Shown: positions 1 through 5,381 of the stretch, piece by piece
How the letters are laid out: the number at the start of each line of letters is the position of its first letter
How positions within the stretch are numbered: position 1 is the stretch's first letter
Origin: an uncultured Clostridia bacterium
GTDB lineage: Bacteria > Bacillota > Clostridia > Oscillospirales > Acutalibacteraceae
NCBI GenBank assembly: GCA_947171615.1
Contig: CAMVYG010000087.1
Location: 1-8,579, forward strand
Direction of reading: 5' to 3'
Length of the DNA stretch: 8,579 nt
Notes under the pieces: generated by a model
What the model was told of the DNA's origin: nothing
The model's database searches: none
Seen by the model: only the letters and a program-made list of their open reading frames with translations
Position numbers and translations under genes: made by a program

Positions 1-784
1 CCCGCTGCTTCCCATAGCGCCGCATCAGCACGGAGTCCGGCTCTCTCCCCGCCAAATAGGCTGCGCACACATCTGCTGCATAGGGGTTTTTCGAGGCCAC
101 CACTGCTCCAAGCTCCCGGCGGGAGCCTCCGGTGGGGCCGTCTCCTTCCATGGCCCAGATCCCATCGAGAAAGGCAAGATCGGGCTGAAGGAAGCTGCAC
201 AGATCCACCAGCATTTGAGAAAATTCCTCTTTTTCCGGGAACCGGCAGTGCAGCTCCGGCTTTTGCAGGCCGGGCACCGCACCGAACAGGTTCTTTACCG
301 CCCCGGAAAAGCCCACCATGGAGTGGGTTTTGAGCTTCGCCAGATCAATGAGATATTCCGTGTCCAAAAAGGGCTCCACTATGGAAAGCTGACGGCAGAC
401 GGAGCCCTCCGGCAGAGAAACCTCTCTGCTTTTGCAGTCGGTATACAGGGAAAAGCCGTTTTGCTCCGCCATCTCCGTATACCCACAGGCCTTAAAATGG
501 GCCTTCATCAGCCCGGGAGTGTAAGGGCCGCCGGGACTTTCAGCGATAAGCACCTTCGCCCCGGCTTTTTTCACACACTTCCCCACCGCCGCCACAAAAG
601 CGGGGTGCGTCGCTACCGCTTCCTCCGGCTTTGAACGCATGACCAGATTTGGCTTTAATACCGCCGTCATACCGGGCTTCAGCTCATCATAGACGCCCAG
701 CGTTTCAAACATGCTGTGGATCAGCGGCTCCAGTTCCTCCGCCCGGTAGGTTCCGCACCGGGCCAGCGCCACCCGCTCCCTCAC
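1..784 (-). CDS. DUF362 domain protein (3' end cut by the window edge)
   Basis: This reading frame runs off the left edge; 261 codons are visible. Family hallmarks appear in order: VALARCGTY near residues 5-13, VLKPNLV (42-48), VLIAESPGGPY (78-88), AKLKTHSMVGFSGAVKNLFG (149-168), EGDGPTGG (213-220) and ASKNPYAADV (230-239). DUF362 proteins are often annotated as iron-sulfur or ferredoxin-like proteins and have no settled function. Any C-terminal ferredoxin Cys cluster would lie outside the window, so I cannot say whether this copy has one. I start it at a GTG whose last two bases begin the stop of the upstream aminotransferase (4-base GTGA overlap), because this keeps the family's N-terminal motif. 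No good Shine-Dalgarno is visible, so translational coupling is likely. It is the last visible gene of the leftward cluster. Family call sure; role unknown. Confidence 0.85.
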   Translation of the reverse strand, partial: MRERVALARCGTYRAEELEPLIHSMFETLGVYDELKPGMTAVLKPNLVMRSKPEEAVATHPAFVAAVGKCVKKAGAKVLIAESPGGPYTPGLMKAHFKACGYTEMAEQNGFSLYTDCKSREVSLPEGSVCRQLSIVEPFLDTEYLIDLAKLKTHSMVGFSGAVKNLFGAVPGLQKPELHCRFPEKEEFSQMLVDLCSFLQPDLAFLDGIWAMEGDGPTGGSRRELGAVVASKNPYAADVCAAYLAGREPDSVLMRRYGKQR

Positions 785-1950
785 AGCTCTTTCAGAAACG
801 CTTCTATCCGTTCCAGCGCTTCCGTGATGTGCTTGATGGAATAGGAATATGAAATGCGCACAAAGCCTTCGCCGCAGGCGCCGAAAGCGTCTCCGGGGAT
901 CACCGCCACATGGTGGGAATAGATCAGCCTTTCGCAGAATTCCTGAGAGGAAAGCCCGGTGGACTTGATGGAAGGGAACACATAAAAAGCGCCTTCCGGC
1001 TCAAAGCAGCTGAGGCCCATATGATTTAAGCCGTCCAAAATAAGCCTGCGGCGCATATCGTACTGCCCCCGCATGTATTCGATATCCTCGTCCCCGTTTT
1101 CCATGGCCTCAATGGCAGCGTATTGGCTGGTGGTGGGGGCGCTCATAATGGCAAACTGGTGAAGCTTTGTCATCACACCGATGATTTCCCTGGGCCCGGC
1201 GGCATAGCCCAGCCGCCAGCCCGTCATAGAATGGGACTTGGAAAAGCCGTTGACCAGAATGGTGCGCTCCCGCATTCCCGGCAGAGACGCGAAAGAAACA
1301 TGAGGCGCGGCTCCATAGGTGAGAGAAGCGTAAATTTCATCGGAAAGCACCAGCAGATTGTGGCGCTCCACCACCCGGGCCACCGCTTCCAGATCCTCCC
1401 GGCGCATCACCGCCCCGGTAGGGTTATTGGGATAGGGCAATACCAAGAGCTTTGTTTTTTCCGTGATCTTTTCCTCCAGCTCCTCTTCGGTCAGGCGGAA
1501 TTCATTTTCCGCCTTGGTCTCAATGATCACGGGAACGCCGCCCGCCATTTGGGCGATAGGCACATAGCAGACAAAGCTGGGTTCCGGGATCAGCACCTCC
1601 TCGCCGGGGGAAACCACGCTGCGGATACAGAGGTCGATAGCCTCCGAACCGCCCACCGTAACCAGCACCTCGCTTTCCGGGGCGTACTGTACCTGATAAT
1701 GGCGGGAAAGGAAACCGCTGATGGCTTCCCGCAGGCGGATAAAGCCCCGGTTGGGCGTATAGCGGGTACGCCCCTTTTCCAGAGACTCAATGCCCGCTTC
1801 CCGAATGTGCCAGGGGGTGTGAAAATCCGGTTCTCCTACAGAAAGGGAGATCACGTCCTCCATTTCGTTGGCAATATCAAAAAACTTCCGAATGCCGGAG
1901 GGCTTGATATTTTTCGCGGTCGGGTTTAAGAGAGTTTCAAAATCAATCAC
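781..1950 (-). CDS. Class I/II PLP-dependent aminotransferase, AlaT/PatA-like
   Basis: A 389-residue fold-type I aminotransferase of normal family length, expected in the cytoplasm. With the GTG start, visible motifs are GEPDFHTPWH (39-48), GGSEA (100-104, phosphate cup), PNNPTG (174-179), SDEIY (203-207, Asp binding the pyridine nitrogen), SKSHSMTGWRLGY (237-249, Lys238 forming the Schiff base) and VRISYS (364-369, Arg365 likely binding the substrate carboxylate). The N-terminal SGIRKFFD stretch and the regulator just upstream recall the B. subtilis AlaT (YugH) and AlaR (YugG) pair, so transfer of an amino group between pyruvate/alanine and 2-oxoglutarate/glutamate is a reasonable inference. 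Aromatic substrates cannot be excluded, since aroB is in the same cluster. The GTG at 1950 has GAGGGGGAG upstream at good spacing and overlaps the regulator's last 8 bases. An in-frame ATG at 1971 would add 7 residues but lacks such a site. Confidence 0.93.
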   Translation of the reverse strand: MIDFETLLNPTAKNIKPSGIRKFFDIANEMEDVISLSVGEPDFHTPWHIREAGIESLEKGRTRYTPNRGFIRLREAISGFLSRHYQVQYAPESEVLVTVGGSEAIDLCIRSVVSPGEEVLIPEPSFVCYVPIAQMAGGVPVIIETKAENEFRLTEEELEEKITEKTKLLVLPYPNNPTGAVMRREDLEAVARVVERHNLLVLSDEIYASLTYGAAPHVSFASLPGMRERTILVNGFSKSHSMTGWRLGYAAGPREIIGVMTKLHQFAIMSAPTTSQYAAIEAMENGDEDIEYMRGQYDMRRRLILDGLNHMGLSCFEPEGAFYVFPSIKSTGLSSQEFCERLIYSHHVAVIPGDAFGACGEGFVRISYSYSIKHITEALERIEAFLKEL

Positions 1951-2437
1951 AAAGATTGCTCCCCCTCTCATCCCGCTCCTCGTAATCGCTGTTGAAAATC
2001 ACGCCGCCGTCCTTATACTTTGTCAGCACAAAGTGGGTAGCAGTGGAAAGAACCCCGCCAATAGGGGCCAGCCGCCGGGAAACAAACATGGCAATATCGG
2101 ACATGGTTTCCCCTGTCACCGTTACCGCCAGGTCATACCCGCCGGACATGAGGTACACGCTTTCCACCTCCGGGAAATTCATCACTCTCCCCGCGATCTC
2201 GTCAAAGCCCGTGTCCTTCTGGGGGGTGACCCGCAGCTCAATGAGAGCCGTGGCCCGGTGAAGCTCCGTGCGTTCCCAGTTTACCAAGGCATGATAGCCC
2301 CGGATCACACCATCCTTTTCCAGCGCCTCAACAGCTTTCTTTACGTCCTCCTCCCGCTCCCCCAGCATCGCTGCCAGTTGGGCAGGGGTAAGCTGAGCGT
2401 TCTCCTGTAAAAGCTCCAAAAGACGGTCTGTTTTCAT
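1943..2437 (-). CDS. Lrp/AsnC-family transcriptional regulator, AlaR-like
   Basis: A 164-residue regulator with the family's two domains: an N-terminal helix-turn-helix of roughly residues 4-48 (LTPAQLAAMLG, then DVKKAVEALEKDGVIRGY) and a C-terminal RAM ligand-sensing domain of roughly 62-145. The RAM domain includes PEVESVYLMSGGYDLAVTV (89-107) and STATHFVLTKY (131-141). These proteins bind DNA as dimers or octamers and sense amino acids. Placement directly before an AlaT-like aminotransferase, with an 8-base overlap, suggests that it controls its own transcript in response to an amino acid, as AlaR does for alaT in B. subtilis. I chose the ATG at 2437 because AAAGGTGG lies 8 bases upstream; a GTG at 2449 falls inside that site. 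The tail after residue 150 is charged (DYEERDERG) and is probably disordered. Confidence 0.92.
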   Translation of the reverse strand: MKTDRLLELLQENAQLTPAQLAAMLGEREEDVKKAVEALEKDGVIRGYHALVNWERTELHRATALIELRVTPQKDTGFDEIAGRVMNFPEVESVYLMSGGYDLAVTVTGETMSDIAMFVSRRLAPIGGVLSTATHFVLTKYKDGGVIFNSDYEERDERGSNLCD

Positions 2438-2484
2438 GGGTAATTCCACCTTTCTGCAAAATGTTAGTGATTTATTTCCGATCG

Positions 2485-2535
2485 TTCACAGCTCGTTGTT
2501 TCTTGTTCAAAAAATCACAGAATTGATAAATTATA
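2485..2535 (-). promoter_or_regulatory. Candidate promoter and operator region of the regulator-aminotransferase genes
   Basis: The 106-bp gap after aroB is AT-rich, unlike the genes around it. On the minus strand a perfect TATAAT lies at 2530-2535, but the matching -35 region inside the aroB end is poor (TTCAGC, 17 bp upstream). Downstream, TCACAG (plus-strand reading) occurs at 2486-2491 and 2515-2520. GTTCA occurs at 2484-2488 and 2505-2509, exactly 21 bp apart, which is two helical turns and a common phasing for Lrp-type binding. A promoter activated or repressed by the regulator itself is inferred. Confidence 0.45.
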
Positions 2536-2543
2536 CTTTCCCC

Positions 2544-3659
2544 TCACGGAAGGCTGAAAATCATTTCTCGTGCGGTCTGCTCCTCCACAGGCGTGGAAAA
2601 CACGCCGGGAGAAAATTCCACCACATTTCCCAGACCCTTCTGCACTACACACCGAAGCCTGCCGTCCCGTACTTTTTTATCGGTGTAAAGCTTCTGAACC
2701 AAGGCTTCCCGGTCAATTTTCGGCGGAATGGCGGTGGGAAGCCCGGCTTTTTCCAGCAAAGCCAGAAGCCGGTGGCGTTCCTCCGCGGTGAGGAAGCCCA
2801 AGCGTTCCGCCAAAAGGGCCTGTGCCGCAAGCCCGATAGACACCGCCTCTCCATGAAGCAGCCCATAGCCGCTCACCGTTTCAATGGCTCTTCCCACGGT
2901 ATGCCCCAGGTTCAGCACCTCCCGAAGTCCGCTTTCCCGCTCGTCCTGCATCACTACCTGATATTTGATCCGGCAGTTTTCCTCCGCGATATAGGCGCAG
3001 GCTGCGGGATCACAGGCAAGAAGGGCTTCCATATGTTCTTCCAGATAGGCAAAAAAGCCCGGCCGGGCAATACAGGCATGCTTGATGGTTTCCGCCAGGC
3101 CGCTGGAGATCTGCCGTTTCGGAAGAGTTTTCCAGGCATTTACATCGAGATACACCTTTTTCGGCTGGTTGAAAAGGCCGATCAAATTGGTGGCAAGGGG
3201 GGTATCCACCGCCGTTTTCCCGCCCACGGAGGCGTCCGCCGCCGAAAGCAGGGTGGTGGCGTAGTTCACAAAGGGAACGCCCCGGGCAAAGGTGCCTGCC
3301 AAAAATCCGGCCAGGTCCGTCACCACGCCGCCGCCAACGGCGATCACCCCGCAGTCCCGGCGGCAGCCGGCGGCCAGCATTTCATCCTCCAGGCGGGCCT
3401 GTGTCTCCCGGGTCTTCTGGCGCTCTCCTGCTTCAAACACAAAAAGCTCCGCCTGAAAACCCGCTGCCAGCAGCATTTCCCGCAGCTTGTCCCCATACAG
3501 GCTCTTTACATTGCTGTCTGTGATCAGGGCAAGCTTTTTTCGGTTTCCCAGCAGCCCGTTTTGCAGGTCGGTCAGGAGCTTTTCTTCCAGCCCGAAGCCG
3601 ATCTCAATTTCATAGCTGTCGTCCACCACCCGTTTCAGCTCTACCTGAAAAACGCCCAT
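2544..3659 (-). CDS. aroB: 3-dehydroquinate synthase
   Basis: This enzyme converts DAHP to 3-dehydroquinate, the second step of the shikimate pathway, using NAD and a divalent metal in the cytoplasm. At 371 residues it has normal length. Landmarks in order are GGGVVTDLAGFLAGTFARG (109-127, NAD-binding), ATTLLSAADASVGGKTAVD (134-152), NLIGLFNQP (158-166), SGLAETIKHA (186-195; Glu190 is a metal ligand), the IKYQ and SGLREVLNLGHTVGRAIE block (231-260), and LLHGEAVSIG (267-276). The metal-ligand histidines are His253 and His269. At position 257, where most family members have the second histidine of GHTxGH, this copy has arginine. The ATG has a strong AAAGGAGG 8 bases upstream and lies 14 bp after the phosphoesterase stop, so the two are probably cotranscribed. 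Confidence 0.96.
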   Translation of the reverse strand: MGVFQVELKRVVDDSYEIEIGFGLEEKLLTDLQNGLLGNRKKLALITDSNVKSLYGDKLREMLLAAGFQAELFVFEAGERQKTRETQARLEDEMLAAGCRRDCGVIAVGGGVVTDLAGFLAGTFARGVPFVNYATTLLSAADASVGGKTAVDTPLATNLIGLFNQPKKVYLDVNAWKTLPKRQISSGLAETIKHACIARPGFFAYLEEHMEALLACDPAACAYIAEENCRIKYQVVMQDERESGLREVLNLGHTVGRAIETVSGYGLLHGEAVSIGLAAQALLAERLGFLTAEERHRLLALLEKAGLPTAIPPKIDREALVQKLYTDKKVRDGRLRCVVQKGLGNVVEFSPGVFSTPVEEQTAREMIFSLP

Positions 3660-3673
3660 AGGCTTTTCCTCCT

Positions 3674-4483
3674 TTATTGCAGCGGCAGCAGCACGGGCTT
3701 CCGCTTTTCATAGACGGCAAATTCCGTAAAACCCGCCTGCTGCAAAAGTTCCATCCCCACATCGATGCCCTTTCCAAGGTCTTCTGCACAGTGGGCATCG
3801 GACCCCAGGGTAACAAGCCTGCCTCCCAGCTCCCGGTAACGGGCAAGCAAAGGCAGATCCGGCATGGTGCAGCCAATTTTCTGTCGCAGGCCGGAGGTAT
3901 TGACTTCCAGCGCCTTTTCAGCACGGATCAGCGCCGAAAACACCTGATCGATCTGATTTTTATGCTTGGATAGATCCACGGGAATGCCATGATCTCCCTC
4001 AATATACCGCAGGGGATAGGTCAAGTGGCCCAGAGAATCAAAATTTCCCCATTGGATCACCTCTAAAAGCTCCTGCCAATAAGCGGAAAGCAGACGGTCG
4101 ATAAAATCCGGTTCTTCTTCCGTATAGTCCAGAAAAAAGAAATCCTCAAATCCCCGGATATTGTGGATAGAACCGATAATGAAATCATAGTCCCGGCCGG
4201 CGAGGGCGTCCCGGGCAGCTTCCGGCGCCTGATTGGGCTGCCCCATTTCAATGCCCCGGTAAAACCGCAGGGGGCCGGAGGCGGCCTTTTCCATTTCCTC
4301 CCAGGCAGTTTTCACCCGGGGACGGTATTGCAGCTCATACTTCTGGCATTCACAGTGATCTGTCAGAGTATAGGCATAAAGCCCCAGCTCTGCCGCCCGG
4401 CTGCACATAGCGCTTACCGTATCCTTTCCGTCCGGCGAGCAGGAGGAATGGTTATGGCTGTCGCTGGCGTAGAGGTGCTCCAT
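3674..4483 (-). CDS. PHP-domain phosphoesterase, histidinol-phosphatase (HisJ/HisK) type
   Basis: A 269-residue PHP-family metal-dependent phosphoesterase, the size of PHP-type histidinol-phosphatases, which release phosphate from L-histidinol phosphate in histidine synthesis. All the metal-binding clusters are present: SDSHNHSSCSPDG (7-19; His10, His12), LTDHCE (40-45), RGIEMGQ (76-82; Glu79), GSIHNIRG (104-111; His107), SLGHLTYP (150-157; His153), EVNTSGLR (193-200) and LGSDAHC (226-232; Asp229, His231). I start at the ATG at 4483, which follows an AAAGGGGG ribosome site and begins where the conserved domain begins. The frame stays open to 4606, but the extra 41 residues have no ribosome site and overlap the promoter. 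No other his genes are visible, so another phosphate-ester substrate is possible. It is the first gene of the leftward cluster. Confidence 0.9.
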   Translation of the reverse strand: MEHLYASDSHNHSSCSPDGKDTVSAMCSRAAELGLYAYTLTDHCECQKYELQYRPRVKTAWEEMEKAASGPLRFYRGIEMGQPNQAPEAARDALAGRDYDFIIGSIHNIRGFEDFFFLDYTEEEPDFIDRLLSAYWQELLEVIQWGNFDSLGHLTYPLRYIEGDHGIPVDLSKHKNQIDQVFSALIRAEKALEVNTSGLRQKIGCTMPDLPLLARYRELGGRLVTLGSDAHCAEDLGKGIDVGMELLQQAGFTEFAVYEKRKPVLLPLQ

Positions 4484-4534
4484 AAGAAGGCCCCCTTTCC
4501 CGTGTAGAATTTCAGAAAGTAGAAAGTAAAAATC

Positions 4535-4543
4535 AGTATAGCA
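4535..4543 (-). promoter_or_regulatory. Extended -10 promoter driving the leftward cluster
   Basis: Read on the minus strand, this is TGC followed by TATACT, an extended -10 element one base from consensus. No convincing -35 hexamer sits 16-18 bp upstream, where the sequence is a pyrimidine-rich tract, but extended -10 promoters often lack one. Transcription would start near 4528 and leave a leader of about 45 nt before the phosphoesterase ATG at 4483. Confidence 0.55.
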
Positions 4544-4599
4544 TAAAAGAAGCCAAAAAGAAAGCAAAAATCCATCCTTCTCCGCCACAGCGGAAAGCT

Positions 4600-4628
4600 T
4601 TGACATCTGCCCCCCGGTGCCTTATAAT
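4600..4628 (+). promoter_or_regulatory. Consensus sigma-A promoter of the ACT-domain gene
   Basis: Both hexamers match the housekeeping consensus exactly: TTGACA at 4600-4605 and TATAAT at 4623-4628, separated by the ideal 17 bp. The expected start near 4635 gives a leader of about 63 nt before the ATG at 4698. This is by far the best promoter in the window. With no strong promoter seen before the UPF0210 gene, it probably drives that gene too if transcription crosses the spacer. Confidence 0.88.
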
Positions 4629-4666
4629 GGAAATCAGAACTTTTGGCAAAATTACCGATAGAACTT

Positions 4667-4680
4667 CCGGGATATCCCGG
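4667..4680 (+). promoter_or_regulatory. 14-bp palindrome in the ACT gene leader
   Basis: CCGGGATATCCCGG is a perfect palindrome in the leader, ending 17 bases before the start codon and abutting the weak ribosome site (AAAGGA, 4682-4687). In RNA it could form a short hairpin next to the ribosome site; in DNA it could bind a dimeric regulator. A second small palindrome-like element, TTTTGGCAAAA, lies at 4641-4651. Function is inferred only from symmetry and position. Confidence 0.4.
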
Positions 4681-4697
4681 GAAAGGATGAAGCGTTT

Positions 4698-4979
4698 ATG
4701 GAAAAAACCACAAAGGCAGTGATTACAGTGATCGGAAAGGACATGGTGGGAATTCTGGCAAAGGTTTCTGCCCTGTGTGAAAAGCACGGCGTCAATGTGC
4801 TGGAGGTCACGCAGTCCGTTTTGCAGGATATGTTTGTCATGGTGATGCTGGTGGATATTACCCGTGCTACCGCCCAGGTGGCGGAGCTGGCAGATCAGTT
4901 TGACACCCTCGGAGAAAGCCTGAATCTGAAGATCCATGTGATGCACGAGGATATTTTTAATTCTATGCACAAAATCTAA
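4698..4979 (+). CDS. ACT-domain protein, UPF0237 family
   Basis: A 93-residue protein that is essentially one ACT domain, with the family pattern VITVIGKDMVGILAKVSALC (8-27), then HGVNVLEVTQSVLQDMFVMV (30-49). ACT domains are small dimeric modules that bind amino acids; the stand-alone UPF0237 members are distantly GcvR-like and have no established ligand. No DNA-binding part or membrane segment is present, so it should be a cytoplasmic sensor or partner protein. In many Firmicutes this gene directly precedes a UPF0210 gene, as here, which suggests that the two products work together; the partner now lies 402 bp downstream. The ATG is preceded by GGGAAAGGA about 10 bases upstream. A perfect hairpin begins inside the last codons. 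Family call strong; biochemical role unknown. Confidence 0.93.
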   Translation: MEKTTKAVITVIGKDMVGILAKVSALCEKHGVNVLEVTQSVLQDMFVMVMLVDITRATAQVAELADQFDTLGESLNLKIHVMHEDIFNSMHKI

Positions 4980-5001
4980 AGCTCCAAAGGAGCTTTAGAT
5001 T
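4973..5001 (+). terminator. Perfect 13-bp hairpin over the ACT stop codon, possible terminator or attenuator
   Basis: Arms at 4973-4985 and 4989-5001 are exact reverse complements (13 bp) with a 3-nt AAA loop; the TAA stop at 4977-4979 lies in the left arm. The position just at the gene end fits a terminator, but no run of T follows (the next bases are CTTGGGAG), so it may instead pause polymerase or protect the 3' end of the ACT message. It could lower expression of the downstream partner gene relative to the ACT gene. Confidence 0.45.
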
Positions 5002-5008
5002 CTTGGGA

Positions 5009-5061
5009 GTTTTCCTTCGTTCTCCGAAGGAGAACGATTCCGCGTTGCGGAACCGGAAAAC
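5009..5061 (+). repeat. Predicted three-way-junction structured element
   Basis: Three nested complementary pairs are seen. An outer stem joins GTTTTCC (5009-5015) with GGAAAAC (5055-5061). Inside it lie two adjoining hairpins: a 9-bp stem 5017-5025/5029-5037 with loop GAA, and a 6-bp stem 5038-5043/5047-5052 with loop GTT. Only one base at 5016 and two at 5053-5054 are unpaired at the junction. An alternative 6-bp hairpin, CCTTCG/CGAAGG (5014-5019/5025-5030), competes with the first arm. Such compact folding suggests an interspersed structured repeat or an RNA element. It codes for nothing visible. Confidence 0.55.
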
Positions 5062-5100
5062 ATCCGCGATTTGTCATTCACAGTTCATGCAAACAAGCAG

Positions 5101-5126
5101 CAAAACGCCCTTGCTCTTCTCTAATG
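5101..5126 (+). repeat. Left copy of a diverged direct repeat
   Basis: By eye, 20 of 26 bases match 5316-5341. The shared core CTTCTCTAA ends the well-conserved part, and a second shared block AACAACTA follows at 5130-5137. It is continued by a short tract in 7-nt register, with units starting at 5121, 5128 and 5135. Confidence 0.6.
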
Positions 5127-5145
5127 GCGAACAACTACTAACCGA

Positions 5146-5180
5146 GATTCTTCGTCTCCTTCCAGTCGCCTCAGAATGAC
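5146..5180 (-). repeat. REP-like element, inverted copy
   Basis: Read on the minus strand this runs from GTCATTCTGAGGCGA to GAAGAATC. It is the inverted partner of 5211-5239: the two share GTCATTCTGA at one end and GAAGAATC at the other, with a slightly longer middle here (35 versus 29 nt). I recognise this kind of core from memory as a short interspersed repeat found between genes in many bacteria; that was not checked. Confidence 0.55.
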
Positions 5181-5210
5181 AGTGAGAAAAAGAGGAAGCC
5201 ACACCTATCC

Positions 5211-5239
5211 GTCATTCTGAAGGCGAAGCTTGAAGAATC
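5211..5239 (+). repeat. REP-like element, direct copy
   Basis: It starts GTCATTCTGA, continues AGGCGAAGC and ends GAAGAATC. It faces the copy at 5146-5180 head to head across a 30-nt spacer (5181-5210), so a transcript could fold the two into one long imperfect hairpin. Each copy can also fold alone, for example ATTCT (5214-5218) with AGAAT (5234-5238). Confidence 0.55.
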
Positions 5240-5315
5240 CCGACCAGCAGTAACCGGCGCATGAAAAAGGCCTTGCACCTGTCGGCTGGAACTGGTTAGC
5301 GGTTATCAGCCCTTA

Positions 5316-5341
5316 GAAAGCGCTCCTGCCCTTCTCTAACG
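5316..5341 (+). repeat. Right copy of a diverged direct repeat
   Basis: Partner of 5101-5126 at a 215-bp offset, with the same CTTCTCTAA core. The shared AACAACTA block that follows lies at an offset of 222 bp (5352-5359), so this copy carries exactly 7 bases more than the left one. The two copies frame the inverted REP-like pair. Confidence 0.6.
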
Positions 5342-5370
5342 ACTAATATCTAACAACTAAAAGCTAAAAC
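5336..5370 (+). repeat. Degenerate 7-nt tandem repeat before the UPF0210 ribosome site
   Basis: Five units each begin CTAA, at 5336, 5343, 5350, 5357 and 5364, exactly 7 bases apart, with a variable three-base remainder. The last unit ends one base before the GGGGTGG ribosome site (5371-5377). The tract is C/A-rich and unlikely to fold, so it may keep the translation start single-stranded, or its copy number may vary between strains. Confidence 0.65.
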
Positions 5371-5381
5371 GGGGTGGTTTT

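Noticed and set aside
2436..3713. Long plus-strand open frame opposite aroB
   Set aside because: The opposite strand carries an unmistakable dehydroquinate synthase with its own ribosome site; this frame has no motif.
4484..4606. N-terminal extension of the phosphoesterase by 41 residues
   Set aside because: No ribosome site; it would include the extended -10 promoter, while the ATG at 4483 has a good site and begins the conserved domain.
4533..4970. Minus-strand open frame opposite the ACT gene
   Set aside because: It covers the consensus promoter and the ACT gene, has no ribosome site and shows no domain.
5087..5179. 30-residue open frame in the spacer
   Set aside because: No ribosome site, and its 3' end is made of REP-like sequence.
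5261..5299. 12-residue open frame starting MKKALHL in the spacer
   Set aside because: It looks like a possible leader peptide, but there is no ribosome site, no run of one amino acid and no linked attenuator.
4980..5381. CRISPR array, tRNA or known riboswitch in the repeat-rich spacer
   Set aside because: The repeats are short, diverged and unevenly spaced. No cloverleaf is seen, and I recognise no riboswitch core.
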